The position numbers and the translations under genes were made by a program. A DNA stretch of 64,000 nucleotides, taken from NCBI GenBank assembly GCA_023404675.1, contig JAEYAW010000031.1:496001-560000 (forward strand), read 5' to 3'. The notes below the pieces were generated by a model that did no database searches, had not been told where the DNA came from, and worked only from the letters and a program-made list of their open reading frames with translations. The stretch is from Pseudomonadota bacterium. Its GTDB lineage: Bacteria > Pseudomonadota > Alphaproteobacteria > Rhizobiales > Xanthobacteraceae. Positions 43,696 through 52,846 of this stretch are shown piece after piece (positions within the stretch are counted from its first letter, which is position 1; each line of letters starts with the position of its first letter).

Positions 43696-43865
43696 GACAG
43701 GCGGAAACTCCGGCGCAGCCCGTGGAACAGGCGGGTCTGCATAGCCCATGTCGTCCACTGGCGCTAGGGCGCGGGCTGCCCATCCCCGACGAAGGTTCCG
43801 TGTCATTGGACGCCGCCCGGCTCTGCCGCTATAGACGCCCGCGATAGCGAGAAACCCATTTCCTG

Positions 43866-44876
43866 ATGCCGCCCGTGCCTCCCGCAACGATCGCCCTGAC
43901 CCTTCTGGCCGCCGCGCTCGGCTGCGCGGCGCTGATCGTGCTGATGCTTCCGCTGTTGCGGCGCTATGCGCTGGCGCGCCCGAACGCGCGCTCCTCGCAC
44001 GTCACCCCGACCCCGCAGGGCGCGGGGATTGCGGTGGTTCTCGCCACGCTCGTCGTGGCAGGCATCGCGATCGGACAGGGTTCCGCGCTCCCTGCACCCG
44101 TTCTGATCCTGTTCGTCGCGACGGCTGGAATCGCCCTCATCGGAGCCGTTGACGACATCCGCCCGCTCGGCGTCGGGCTTCGCCTCGCGGCGCAGGCGCT
44201 GGCGGTCGGCGCCGTGCTGTGGGCGCTGCCGGCGGACCTGCGTGCGCTGCCGGTGCTGCCGCTTTGGGCCGAGCGACTATTGCTGCTTGTTGCCGGGTTG
44301 TGGTTCGTCAACCTCGTCAACTTCATGGATGGACTCGACTGGATGACCGTCGCCGAGGTGGTGCCGGTCACCGCCGCGCTCGTGATCCTTGGCCTGACCG
44401 GCGACCTGTCGGCACCGGCCGCCCTCGTGGCCGCCGCGCTCGGCGGGGCGATGCTGGGGTTCGCGCCGTTCAACAAGCCGGTGGCGAAAGTATTTCTCGG
44501 CGATGTCGGCAGCCTGCCGATCGGGCTCCTGCTCGGCTGGTGCCTGATCGATCTGGCAAGCCACGGCCATCTCGCCGCCGCGCTGCTGCTGCCGCTGTAT
44601 TATCTCGCCGACGCCACAGTGACGCTGCTGCGCCGGATGGCAAAGCGCGAAAGGTTCTGGGCCGCGCACCGCTCGCATTTCTATCAGCGCGCCACCGTGA
44701 ACGGCTACACCGTGCCGCGCGTGATCGGCGAGGTGGCGATGCTGAACGCAATCCTCGCGTTCCTCGCCATCGTGGCGGTGTTCGTGAAGACGCCCACCGG
44801 CGGGCTTGCGATGCTGCTGCTCGGCGCCGCCGCCGTCGGCGCGGTGCTGGTGCGCTTTTCCCGTCCGCTGCGGTAG
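43866..44876 (+). CDS. Polyprenyl-phosphate sugar-1-phosphate transferase (WecA/MraY family)
   Basis: A 336-residue polytopic transferase with about ten helices. The family residues are visible: SSHVTPTPQGAGIAVVL near the N-terminus, GAVDDIRPLGVG (the DD Mg-binding pair), NFMDGLDWMTV, KVFLGDVGSLPIG, and the C-terminal HRSHFYQRA loop. It loads a HexNAc- or QuiNAc-like sugar phosphate onto undecaprenyl phosphate, the first step of O-antigen assembly. It diverges from gtrA and converges on the FlaA1/CapD-type gene, 4 nt from its stop. Confidence 0.9.
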   Translation: MPPVPPATIALTLLAAALGCAALIVLMLPLLRRYALARPNARSSHVTPTPQGAGIAVVLATLVVAGIAIGQGSALPAPVLILFVATAGIALIGAVDDIRPLGVGLRLAAQALAVGAVLWALPADLRALPVLPLWAERLLLLVAGLWFVNLVNFMDGLDWMTVAEVVPVTAALVILGLTGDLSAPAALVAAALGGAMLGFAPFNKPVAKVFLGDVGSLPIGLLLGWCLIDLASHGHLAAALLLPLYYLADATVTLLRRMAKRERFWAAHRSHFYQRATVNGYTVPRVIGEVAMLNAILAFLAIVAVFVKTPTGGLAMLLLGAAAVGAVLVRFSRPLR

Positions 44877-44880
44877 TTCC

Positions 44881-46794
44881 TCAGCGCGCCTCGGCGCGAA
44901 ACTCCGGCACCGCATCCTTGAGCACCCCGGCGACGGTCTCGCGGGTATCGCCTGCCATGCCGTCGTCGAGCTTGGCGAGCCAGCCGCGCAGGGTGGCGAG
45001 CGGCGGCTGGTTCGGCTGCGCGGCAACGATGCCGGTGATGCCGATGTCACGGGTCGGCTCCTGCTCGGCGAACAGAATCTCGTTCATGCGCTCGCCCGGC
45101 CGGATGCCCGTAAAGACAATCTCGATGTCGTAGCCGGGCTGCAACCCGGACAGCCGGATCATCCGCTCGGCGAGATCGACGATGCGCACCGGCTGGCCCA
45201 TGTTCAGGACATAGACGGAGACGTCCGGATGCGCGGCCGTGAGCGCATGCGCCGACGCGGTCACCACCAGATCGCAGGCCTCGCGGATCGTCATGAAGTA
45301 ACGCACCATGTCCGGATGCGTCACCGTCACCGGGCCGCCCGCCTCGATCTGCGCCTTGAACTTCGGCACCACCGAGCCGTTCGAGGCCAGCACGTTGCCG
45401 AAGCGCACCGAGATCAGCCGCGTCGGCCGCGTGCCGTTGCCCTTGCCGGCATGCTCGTGATCCAGCGCCTGACAATACATCTCGGCGAAACGCTTGGTGA
45501 GACCGAGCATCGACACCGGCTCGATGGCCTTGTCGGTGGAAATCATCACCATGGCCTCGGCGCCCGCCGCCACCGCCGCGTCCGCGACATTGACCGAGCC
45601 GAAGATGTTGGTCTTGACTGCCTCCTCCCAATCCCTCTCCAGGATCGGGACATGTTTCAGCGCAGCGGCGTGAAAGACGATATCCGGCTTGAAGTCGCAG
45701 ATCAGCCGCATCACCCGGTCGCGGTCGCGGATGTCGGCGATGCGGCCCTCGATCACGGCCGACGAGACCTTGAGCCGCAGCGCCTCGATCTCCGCATGCA
45801 GTGCCGGTTCGGAATGCTCCAGAACGAGCAGCCGCGATGCGCCGAACGTCACCACGCGGTCGCAGATTTCCGAACCGATCGAGCCCCCGCCGCCGGTGAC
45901 GACGACGGCCTTGCCCTTCACGAAGGCTTCGAGCCGGCCATAGTCGATCTTCACGCTCGGCCGCAGCAGCAGATCCTCGACCGCCACCGGCGCAAGCTGC
46001 GGCGTGTCGCGGCTCTCCTCCAGCGACGGCAGCCGGCTGACGGTGAGACCGAGCTTGCGCGCCCGCATCAGGATCGCCTCGGGCTGCGCCTCGGCGTCGA
46101 AGGCGGACGGCGCCATCACCACGCGCTCGATCGGCTTGCCGCGAGTCTCGAAATCCGCCACCACGTTCGGCAGATCGTCGATGCCCCCCAGCACGGGGAT
46201 GCCGCGAATGGTCTGGCCGCGATCCGACATCGCGGGCGAGAGAATGCCGACTGCCCACAGCTTCTTCACCGCGCCGCTCTCGATGCCGCGAATGAAAACC
46301 TCCGCATCAGCCGCGCGGCCGATCAGCAGCGTCGGCGCGGCGTCCATCAGGCGCGCCTGATTGCGCGTGCGGGTGTAGCGGAAATAGCGGTAGGCGAGCC
46401 GCGATCCGGAGAGGAAGAAAATCTCCAGAAACCAGTAGATGATGATGGTGGTCTTACCGAGGAAGAACGTGCCGAACACGTTCGGGGCAAGAAAAATATA
46501 ATCGAGGATCAGCAGGGCGACGCTGAGCACCGTCGCCGCCTTCACGATGTTGAAGAGGTCCGGCACCGAGACGAAGCGCCACTTCGTCGTGGTCAGCTTG
46601 AAGACATAGCAGACGAAAAAGCTGAACACGACGAAGTATGGCAGGATCACCAGCAGGACCGGCAGACGGTCCATCAGGTTCTCGCCGTCGAACCGCAGCG
46701 CGAAGCTGGCGAGCACCGCCAGCACCGTGACGCCGGCGTCGTGCGCGGCGATCAGCCAGTTCCGCCAGGTGAAGTTGAAGATCCGGTTCAGCAC
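44881..46794 (-). CDS. Membrane nucleotide-sugar 4,6-dehydratase/epimerase (FlaA1/CapD/WbpM type)
   Basis: 637 residues. Four N-terminal helices (about 10-125) are followed by a Rossmann-like CoA-binding segment (APTLLIGRAADAEVF) and the SDR catalytic half, with NAD motif VTGGGGSIGSEICDRV (about 290-305), HAAALKHVPILE, STDKAIEPVSMLGLTKR and RFGNVLASNGSVVP. The usual SxxxYxxxK is replaced by the SMLGLTKR type (Met instead of Tyr), as in WbpM-type 4,6-dehydratases. It makes UDP-4-keto-6-deoxy-GlcNAc-like precursors such as those of QuiNAc. The start is GTG at 46794, overlapping the O-antigen ligase stop by 7 nt; a start further upstream would run into the ligase gene. Confidence 0.88.
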   Translation of the reverse strand: MLNRIFNFTWRNWLIAAHDAGVTVLAVLASFALRFDGENLMDRLPVLLVILPYFVVFSFFVCYVFKLTTTKWRFVSVPDLFNIVKAATVLSVALLILDYIFLAPNVFGTFFLGKTTIIIYWFLEIFFLSGSRLAYRYFRYTRTRNQARLMDAAPTLLIGRAADAEVFIRGIESGAVKKLWAVGILSPAMSDRGQTIRGIPVLGGIDDLPNVVADFETRGKPIERVVMAPSAFDAEAQPEAILMRARKLGLTVSRLPSLEESRDTPQLAPVAVEDLLLRPSVKIDYGRLEAFVKGKAVVVTGGGGSIGSEICDRVVTFGASRLLVLEHSEPALHAEIEALRLKVSSAVIEGRIADIRDRDRVMRLICDFKPDIVFHAAALKHVPILERDWEEAVKTNIFGSVNVADAAVAAGAEAMVMISTDKAIEPVSMLGLTKRFAEMYCQALDHEHAGKGNGTRPTRLISVRFGNVLASNGSVVPKFKAQIEAGGPVTVTHPDMVRYFMTIREACDLVVTASAHALTAAHPDVSVYVLNMGQPVRIVDLAERMIRLSGLQPGYDIEIVFTGIRPGERMNEILFAEQEPTRDIGITGIVAAQPNQPPLATLRGWLAKLDDGMAGDTRETVAGVLKDAVPEFRAEAR

Positions 46795-48062
46795 TTGGAG
46801 GGCACTCCGCCCGCGCGCAGCATCATTCCGCCGGCGATGCCGACCCCGAGGACGTACATCCACCCCTCGTGAAAATCAAAGAGATGGGAGTTGAACAGCG
46901 ACGAAAACATGTTCTGGACCACCACCAGAAGGCCGATCCAGGCCACCACGCCCTCGCCCCGGAACAACAGCAGGTGCGCGATCCACATGGCGTAGAGCAG
47001 CGCCACGCCGACGAGACCCCACTGCACGGCGTTGTTCAGCGTCTGGTTATGCGGGTTGCCGATCACCTCCGCGCCGACACCGGTCTGGTTCACCGCCGCC
47101 TGCTCGAACAGGGTCCGCGTCGCGCCGGTGCCGTGGCCGAAAACGGGAGCTTCGGCGAAGAACTGCAGCGATTTACGCCAGAATTCCAGCCGCAGGCCAC
47201 CGGAGGTGCGCTCGGTCGAGGTCTGGTAGCGCTCGTATTCCGCGCCGATGGTGTCGAGCTTGGCCCGCAGGTTGGGCGAGACGACCCACAGCAGCGCGAC
47301 GGCGGCAACACAGCCCGCCAGCACCAGCGCCATGCCGCGCCGCGTGAGATGCTTCCACGCGAACAGCAGCAGCATCACCGGCAGGCTGACCAGCGCCGTG
47401 CGCGACACCGTGACGAACATCATGTTGACCAGAAAACCGAGCGCGACGACGCCGAGCAGCGCCGCCATCCCGAAGCGGCGCGCCTTGATGCAGGCCAGGA
47501 TCGGCCACGCCAGCGCGACGATGCACAGCGCGAATTCCTGGCTCTGATCGATGTAATTCTTCACCGGCACGCCGTAGAGATCGCCGGTGAATTCGTTCAC
47601 GCTCTTGAGCGCGAAGCGCGGATCGTACGCCACCAGAAACGACAGCAGCATCAACAGCGCACAGGAAACGAGGAAACTGATGAAGATCAGCGGCCCGCGT
47701 TTGGAGTGCTGGAAGTGGTAGACGATCAGCGGCAGCATCAGAAACTTGCCGACCGGCCGCAGCGCGTAGGTTCGCGCCGCCCACGGCGCTTCGGACCACA
47801 GCATGCCGAGTGCGGCGAGCGCGACCATCGCCAGCGGCAGATAGCAGACCGGCCTGCGCAGCAGTTCGCCGAAGGCCCGCCAGTCGACGGCCGGGAGCAG
47901 CACGACAACCCAGATACCGGCGAAGATCGCGGGAAACGACGTGGACCACGGCAGCGAAATGAGCGTCAGAGCGGCGAACACATCGGCCGCGCGGATCCAG
48001 TCCGCCGGCTCGCGCCAGCGCGCGGGCATCCGGCTCGCCAGCGGCGCGGTCAGACTATGCAT
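46788..48062 (-). CDS. O-antigen ligase family protein (WaaL/Wzy type)
   Basis: A 424-residue membrane protein with about 12 helices and one large periplasmic loop (about 255-330). The loop carries SGGLRLEFWRKSLQFFAEAPVFGHGTGATR and NPHNQTLNNAVQWGLVG, the O-antigen ligase/polymerase motif with the catalytic His. It either attaches finished O-antigen to lipid A-core or polymerises repeat units; sequence alone does not separate WaaL from Wzy. It overlaps the downstream dehydratase gene and lies 18 nt after hldD, so the three are probably one transcript. Confidence 0.86.
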   Translation of the reverse strand: MHSLTAPLASRMPARWREPADWIRAADVFAALTLISLPWSTSFPAIFAGIWVVVLLPAVDWRAFGELLRRPVCYLPLAMVALAALGMLWSEAPWAARTYALRPVGKFLMLPLIVYHFQHSKRGPLIFISFLVSCALLMLLSFLVAYDPRFALKSVNEFTGDLYGVPVKNYIDQSQEFALCIVALAWPILACIKARRFGMAALLGVVALGFLVNMMFVTVSRTALVSLPVMLLLFAWKHLTRRGMALVLAGCVAAVALLWVVSPNLRAKLDTIGAEYERYQTSTERTSGGLRLEFWRKSLQFFAEAPVFGHGTGATRTLFEQAAVNQTGVGAEVIGNPHNQTLNNAVQWGLVGVALLYAMWIAHLLLFRGEGVVAWIGLLVVVQNMFSSLFNSHLFDFHEGWMYVLGVGIAGGMMLRAGGVPSKC

Positions 48063-48080
48063 CAGCTAGGCCCGCCCGCA

Positions 48081-49061
48081 TCAGCGAAACCGGTCGTCGC
48101 GATCGAGAAAATCGCAGACATAGGTCCGCACCGCGTCCTCAAGGCTGGTGAAGCCGCCGTTGTAGCCGGCCGCGTGAAGACGGCTCATGTCGGCCTGCGT
48201 GAAATACTGATAGCTGTTCCGGATCTGCACCGGCATATCGATGTATTCGATATTGGGCGTTTTTCCGAGCGCCGTGTAGGCGGCCAGCATCAAATCCCTG
48301 AACGATCGGGCCACGCCGGTGCCGACATTGAAAATGCCGTTCACCGAGGGCGTCGCCAGCAGCCACATGATGACGCGCACGACATCATCCACATAGATGA
48401 AGTCCCGCCGCTGGTCGCCATCCGCGATGCCGTCGCGATGCGATTTGAACAGCTGCACCGTCCTGCCGTCCCGCACGTCCTCGAACCGGCGGGTCAGGAC
48501 GCTCATCATCGAGCCCTTGTGATACTCGTTCGGCCCGAATACGTTGAAGAACTTCAGCCCGGCCCAGTGCGGCGGCAGCGCGCCGCCCGTGCGCACGCGC
48601 TCGATCACCACCTGATCGAACAGGTGCTTGCTCCAGCCGTAGAGATTCATCGGCCGCAGCTTGCGCAGCCCCTCGATGCTGTCGTCATCGACGAAGCCGG
48701 CTTCGCCGTCGCCATAGGTCGCCGCCGAGGAGGCATAGATCAGCGGCACGCGGTTGGCGGCGCACCAGTCCAGCAGGCGGAGCGACTGGCGGAAATTGTT
48801 CTCGATCACCTCGTCGCCGTCGGTCGCCGTGGTGGCGGAGATTGCGCCCATATGGATCACGGCCTGAAGCCTCCGGCCGGCGATCCATGACATCAGTTCG
48901 GCCTGCGGCACCACGTCCGCCAGTTGCCGCTTGGCGAGATTGCGCCATTTGCCCTCGCTGCCGAGATCGTCGCAGACGACGACATCGCTGTGGCCTGCCT
49001 CATTGAGCGCAGCCACGATGTTGGAGCCGATAAAGCCGGCCCCGCCGGTCACGAGCAGCAT
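48081..49061 (-). CDS. hldD: ADP-L-glycero-D-manno-heptose 6-epimerase
   Basis: A 326-residue SDR epimerase that completes ADP-heptose synthesis for the LPS inner core. NAD motif VTGGAGFIGSNIVAAL is at the very N-terminus, with the HldD-specific DDLGSEGKWRNLAKR, HMGAISATTATDGD, ASSAATYGDG, the YGWSKHLFD active site (Tyr/Lys), FNVFGPNEYHKGSM and DFIYVDDVV. The full match to HldD motifs makes this one of the safest calls in the cluster. A GT9 heptosyltransferase gene diverges from it. Confidence 0.95.
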   Translation of the reverse strand: MLLVTGGAGFIGSNIVAALNEAGHSDVVVCDDLGSEGKWRNLAKRQLADVVPQAELMSWIAGRRLQAVIHMGAISATTATDGDEVIENNFRQSLRLLDWCAANRVPLIYASSAATYGDGEAGFVDDDSIEGLRKLRPMNLYGWSKHLFDQVVIERVRTGGALPPHWAGLKFFNVFGPNEYHKGSMMSVLTRRFEDVRDGRTVQLFKSHRDGIADGDQRRDFIYVDDVVRVIMWLLATPSVNGIFNVGTGVARSFRDLMLAAYTALGKTPNIEYIDMPVQIRNSYQYFTQADMSRLHAAGYNGGFTSLEDAVRTYVCDFLDRDDRFR

Positions 49062-49218
49062 GGAACCTCCGGAAAATCTCGCGCGTCACGGCTAGCCGCC
49101 ATGCCGCGGCGCATCGCGCCGCGTTTCCTTTGCCTCAGCCGGGTGCCGGAGGCAACGTGCGGCGCGCTTGTTCTCGCCGTGGGAAGCGGATACCCACGGG
49201 CGCCATCCCGGATCAGTC

Positions 49219-50280
49219 ATGAATGCCGATTCAATCCATATTCCACAGCTGCAGGTCGATCCGGCCGACACCCGGCCGATCCTGATCGTGCCCTACATGT
49301 GGATCGGGGATTTCGTCCGGGGCCAGACCGTGGTCCGGGTGCTGAAGCACCGCTGGCCGAACCGGCCGGTGGACATGCTGACCACGAAGCTGAACGCCCC
49401 GCTGGTGGATTACATGCCCGGCGTGCGGGAGGGCATCGTGGTGGACCTGCCCCGCTCCCGTATCGCATTGAAACAACAACGCGAACTCGCCGCCCGGTTG
49501 CGCGGGCGGCATTATGGCACCGCCCTTGTGATGCCGCGCACATGGAAAGCCGCCCTCGCCCCGGCGCTGGCCGGAATCCCGGAGCGGATCGGCTTCGTCG
49601 GCGAGGTGAGGTTCGGCCTCATCAACCGCTGGCGCTGGGGCGAGAAGAAGCTGCCCCGCATGATCGACCGCAAGGCGGCGCTGGCGCTTCCGCCCCACAT
49701 TCCGGTGCCGACCGACTGGCCGCCGCCCCGCCTCGTCGTGCCCGCCGCCGAGGTCACCGCGTGGCGGCAGGCCAACGGCCTCGGCGACGCCTCCGCCGTG
49801 GCGCTGGCGCCCGGCTCGGTCGGCTCAGGAAAACGCTGGACCTATTATCCGGAAGCCGCCCGGCTGCTCGCCCGGCAGGGCCACGATGTCTGGGTGGTCG
49901 GCGGGCCTGGCGAAAAATCGCTGGCCGCCGAGATCGTGGCAGCCGGCGGCGCGCGCGTGCGCGACCTCACCGGCACGGACCTGCGCAACGGCATCATTGC
50001 GCTGGCCGCCGCCCGTCTCGCCGTTTCCAACGACTCCGGGCTGATGCATGTCGCGGCCGCCATCGGCACGCCGACCATGGGCATTTTCGGACCGACCAGC
50101 CCCTATCACTGGGCGCCGCTGAACGGCCTCGCCGCCACCATCCTCACGAAAACGAAAGTGCCGTGCCAGCCCTGCCACAAGCCGGTCTGCACCCAGAACG
50201 ACCACGCCTGCATGCGGGACATTCCGGCCGCCGACGTCGCGGGGATCGCGGAAAACCTTTTGGTTGAGATGGGCTCATAG
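49219..50280 (+). CDS. waaF: ADP-heptose:LPS heptosyltransferase (GT9, WaaF-like)
   Basis: A 353-residue GT9 enzyme. PILIVPYMWIGDFVRGQTVVRVLK is the N-terminal acceptor loop and ALAPGSVGSGKRWTYYPEAARLLA is the ADP-heptose-binding segment. SNDSGLMHVAAAIGTPTMGIFGPTSPYHWAP is the family core, and the Cys-rich end CQPCHKPVCTQNDHACMRDI is typical of WaaF. The ATG at 49219 is preferred over one 51 nt upstream. It adds heptose to the LPS inner core at the cytoplasmic face. The adjacent hldD supports genuine heptose use. Confidence 0.89.
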   Translation: MNADSIHIPQLQVDPADTRPILIVPYMWIGDFVRGQTVVRVLKHRWPNRPVDMLTTKLNAPLVDYMPGVREGIVVDLPRSRIALKQQRELAARLRGRHYGTALVMPRTWKAALAPALAGIPERIGFVGEVRFGLINRWRWGEKKLPRMIDRKAALALPPHIPVPTDWPPPRLVVPAAEVTAWRQANGLGDASAVALAPGSVGSGKRWTYYPEAARLLARQGHDVWVVGGPGEKSLAAEIVAAGGARVRDLTGTDLRNGIIALAAARLAVSNDSGLMHVAAAIGTPTMGIFGPTSPYHWAPLNGLAATILTKTKVPCQPCHKPVCTQNDHACMRDIPAADVAGIAENLLVEMGS

Positions 50281-50284
50281 AGCC

Positions 50285-50304
50285 GTTCAGCGACATCGCT
50301 GAAC
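50285..50304 (+). terminator. Candidate terminator after waaF
   Basis: GTTCAGCG-ACAT-CGCTGAAC, a perfect 8-bp stem with a 4-nt loop, begins 5 nt after the waaF stop. A TTTT run follows only 11 nt later, so termination may be inefficient. It lies between convergent genes. Confidence 0.5.
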
Positions 50305-50371
50305 CACGCCAGTTTTCTGATGTGACGCGCTTTCTTCACGCGAGTCCGGGTCCCCACCTCGCTTGAAAACG

Positions 50372-51421
50372 CTACAGCAGCGCGCGGTAGACCGCCGCGA
50401 TGCCCGCCGCCTCGGCATCCAGACTGAAGTCCGCCACCACCTGACGATGCGCCCGCGCGCCCATGGCCTGCGCCGCCGCGGGATCCTGCATCAGCCGCTC
50501 GAGAGCGGCGGTGAGTGCACCGACCTCATCGTGAGGCACCAGAATGCCGGTGTCGCCGTCGCGCACCACCAGTTCCGCCGCGCCCGCGCGCGAAGCCACC
50601 AGCGCCGCGCCGACCGCCATGGCCTCGATCATCGTGACGCCGAAACCCTCGTTGCGCGAGGTGAACGCGAAGATCGTCAGCCGCTTGAACCAGTCGCGCA
50701 CCTGCTCGACCGGCAATTCGCCGAGGATCAAGATCCGCTCCGAGAGCCCCGCCGCCTCGATCCGCATCCGCAGCGTGTTGGCGAACGCCACCTGGTCCGG
50801 CGTGATGGCCCCGACGATGACCGCAGTGAAATCGGGATGGCGGGGCAGCAGCGTGCACATCGCCTCGACGAACAGGTCGGTTCCCTTCTGCGCGCGCACC
50901 CGGCCAAAACAGCCGATCGCGTAACGTCCCGGCAGTCCGCTCTCGGCAAACGCGGCCGACCGGTCGGCCGGAGGTGCATAAGCCTGCGGATCGACGCCGT
51001 GATAGACGACCACCGAGTCGCGCTTGAGAAACGCAGCCGACAGTTCGCTGGTGGCGATCACCGCATCCATCCGCGCAATCAGCCAGCGCGTGATCCACGA
51101 ATGATGCCGCTGCGCCGCCGAGGTGAACAGCAGCTTGAGCGGCCAGCCGAGCGAGCGCAGCAGCACGCCGACAATCATCTCGTTGTTGCGCCGCGCGTGC
51201 CACACGAGCGGCTTGCGCCGCATCCACAGCCGCAGCAGGCCCGCGAATGTCAGACGATCCACGCCATCCGGCGCGTCGGGACCAAGCCACGCGAGATTGA
51301 ATGTCGGTGCGAGATAGGGTGTCACCGCCCGCGCCGTCGCCGTGACGCCGGAATAGCGCCAATGCAGGTTGGCGACGATGACCTCCGGATCATCCACAGC
51401 AGCCATCTGCCGCACCGTCAT
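50372..51421 (-). CDS. GT4 glycosyltransferase, LpsB/LpcC-like LPS core transferase
   Basis: A 349-residue GT4 transferase. The N-terminal VIVANLHWRYSGVTATARAV corresponds to the RRLSGVTSTI-type acceptor loop of rhizobial LpsB/LpcC core mannosyltransferases. It also has VVYHGVDPQAYAP, IGCFGRVRAQKGTDLFVEAM, and the EX7E region TSRNEGFGVTMIEAMAVG. It probably adds mannose or a related hexose to the LPS core. The ATG at 51421 is used; one five codons later and a longer version from 51472 are possible because no strong ribosome-binding site is evident. It diverges from galE across 223 nt of relatively AT-rich DNA. Confidence 0.82.
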   Translation of the reverse strand: MTVRQMAAVDDPEVIVANLHWRYSGVTATARAVTPYLAPTFNLAWLGPDAPDGVDRLTFAGLLRLWMRRKPLVWHARRNNEMIVGVLLRSLGWPLKLLFTSAAQRHHSWITRWLIARMDAVIATSELSAAFLKRDSVVVYHGVDPQAYAPPADRSAAFAESGLPGRYAIGCFGRVRAQKGTDLFVEAMCTLLPRHPDFTAVIVGAITPDQVAFANTLRMRIEAAGLSERILILGELPVEQVRDWFKRLTIFAFTSRNEGFGVTMIEAMAVGAALVASRAGAAELVVRDGDTGILVPHDEVGALTAALERLMQDPAAAQAMGARAHRQVVADFSLDAEAAGIAAVYRALL

Positions 51422-51644
51422 GATACAGGGGCGAAAATCCCGACGCCCGCATCGAAAGACAAATAAAAACAAATATATGCAACCAACAACCTCGCCATAT
51501 CGGAACCCGCCGGGAGATTCGCTGCGACTTGCAGAAACGTCCTATACGCAACATTAATCATAGTCGCCAGATTAGCGGAACCATGAAGGACCTTTTCACG
51601 GCTGACCGCTAACCTGCGCCCGTTTGAGTTGCGGAGTAACGAGA

Positions 51645-52658
51645 ATGACAATTCTTGTCACCGGTGGTGCAGGTTATATTGGAAGTCATACAGTGCATGC
51701 GCTCGTCGATAGCGGGCAGGACGTGGTTGTCATCGACAATCTCTCCACCGGCGTTTCGTCGTTCGTGCCCGAAGGCGTGCCGCTTTTCATCGGCGATGTT
51801 GCCGATGAAAATCTGGTCGAGGAAGTCATCACCGCCCATGGCGTGAAGTCGATCATGCATTTCGCCGGCTCGGTCGTGGTACCGGACTCGATGCGCGATC
51901 CGCTCGGCTACTACCGCAACAACACGACGACGACACGCAACCTGCTCAGCGCGGCGGTTCGCTGCAAGGTCCAGCATTTCATCTTCTCCTCCACGGCCGC
52001 CGTCTACGGCAATCCGGACAAGGTTCCGGTCGCGGAGGATGCTCGGACGCGGCCGCTGTCGCCTTACGGCTCGTCAAAGCTGATGACAGAGATCATGCTG
52101 CACGATGTCGCCGCAGCCTACGGCATGCGCTATGCCGTGCTGCGCTATTTCAACGTCGCGGGTGCCGACCCCAAGGGGCGCGTCGGCCTTCCGAGCGTCG
52201 GAAATGCACACCTGCTGCGGACCGCCGTGGAAGCCGCCATCGGCCTGCGTTCAAAGGTCGATGTCTACGGCACCGACTATCCGACCCGGGACGGCAGTTG
52301 CATCCGCGACTTCATTCATGTCAGCGACCTGGCCGAGGCCCACCGCGCGGCACTCGCCTATCTGAACGACAACGGCCTCTCCACAACGCTCAATTGCGGC
52401 TACGGGCGCGGCTACACGGTTCTGGAGGTGATCGAGACCGTGCGCCGGGTCTCGGGGCGCAACTTCGCCATTCAGTACGCTGATCGCCGACCAGGCGACA
52501 TCATGACGATGGTGGCGGACACGACGCGCATCCAGTCCACGCTCGACTGGACACCCCGCTACGATCAGGTCGAAACAATCGCCGCCCATTCGCTGGCTTG
52601 GGCGGAAAAGCAGGCCTGCGATCATTTAGGGCGACTGCCGGAGGCCATTTCCGCCTGA
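51645..52658 (+). CDS. galE: UDP-glucose 4-epimerase
   Basis: A 337-residue SDR epimerase. MTILVTGGAGYIGSHTVHAL gives the NAD site, with DNLSTG, MHFAGSVVVPDS, SSTAAVYGNP (Ser), SPYGSSKLMTE (Tyr/Lys), RYFNVAGADPKG and RDFIHVSDLA, all GalE signatures. It interconverts UDP-glucose and UDP-galactose. The ATG at 51645 follows GCGGAG; an in-frame ATG seven codons earlier is less well placed. It supplies UDP-galactose for the surrounding envelope polysaccharide genes. Confidence 0.93.
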   Translation: MTILVTGGAGYIGSHTVHALVDSGQDVVVIDNLSTGVSSFVPEGVPLFIGDVADENLVEEVITAHGVKSIMHFAGSVVVPDSMRDPLGYYRNNTTTTRNLLSAAVRCKVQHFIFSSTAAVYGNPDKVPVAEDARTRPLSPYGSSKLMTEIMLHDVAAAYGMRYAVLRYFNVAGADPKGRVGLPSVGNAHLLRTAVEAAIGLRSKVDVYGTDYPTRDGSCIRDFIHVSDLAEAHRAALAYLNDNGLSTTLNCGYGRGYTVLEVIETVRRVSGRNFAIQYADRRPGDIMTMVADTTRIQSTLDWTPRYDQVETIAAHSLAWAEKQACDHLGRLPEAISA

Positions 52659-52846
52659 TCAAGCGGTAACGCCGCACACCAGACTGTCGTCCGTTTGGGC
52701 TTGAAAAGCCCGGCCGGAGCAGGCATGGAATCCGCGCCTGCCGCGACCCGGCCGATCGGCACAGCCGCCGGAGTCTTGTCCTGTCGCGCCGAGTTCGCAT
52801 GTCTTCCGCACTCCGTGCGGGGCGATGCAGGCGGTGCAGGATCCTG

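Noticed and set aside
52697..52711. Hairpin GGGCTT-GAA-AAGCCC after galE
   Set aside because: A 6-bp stem with a 3-nt loop and no T-tract on either strand is too weak to call a terminator.
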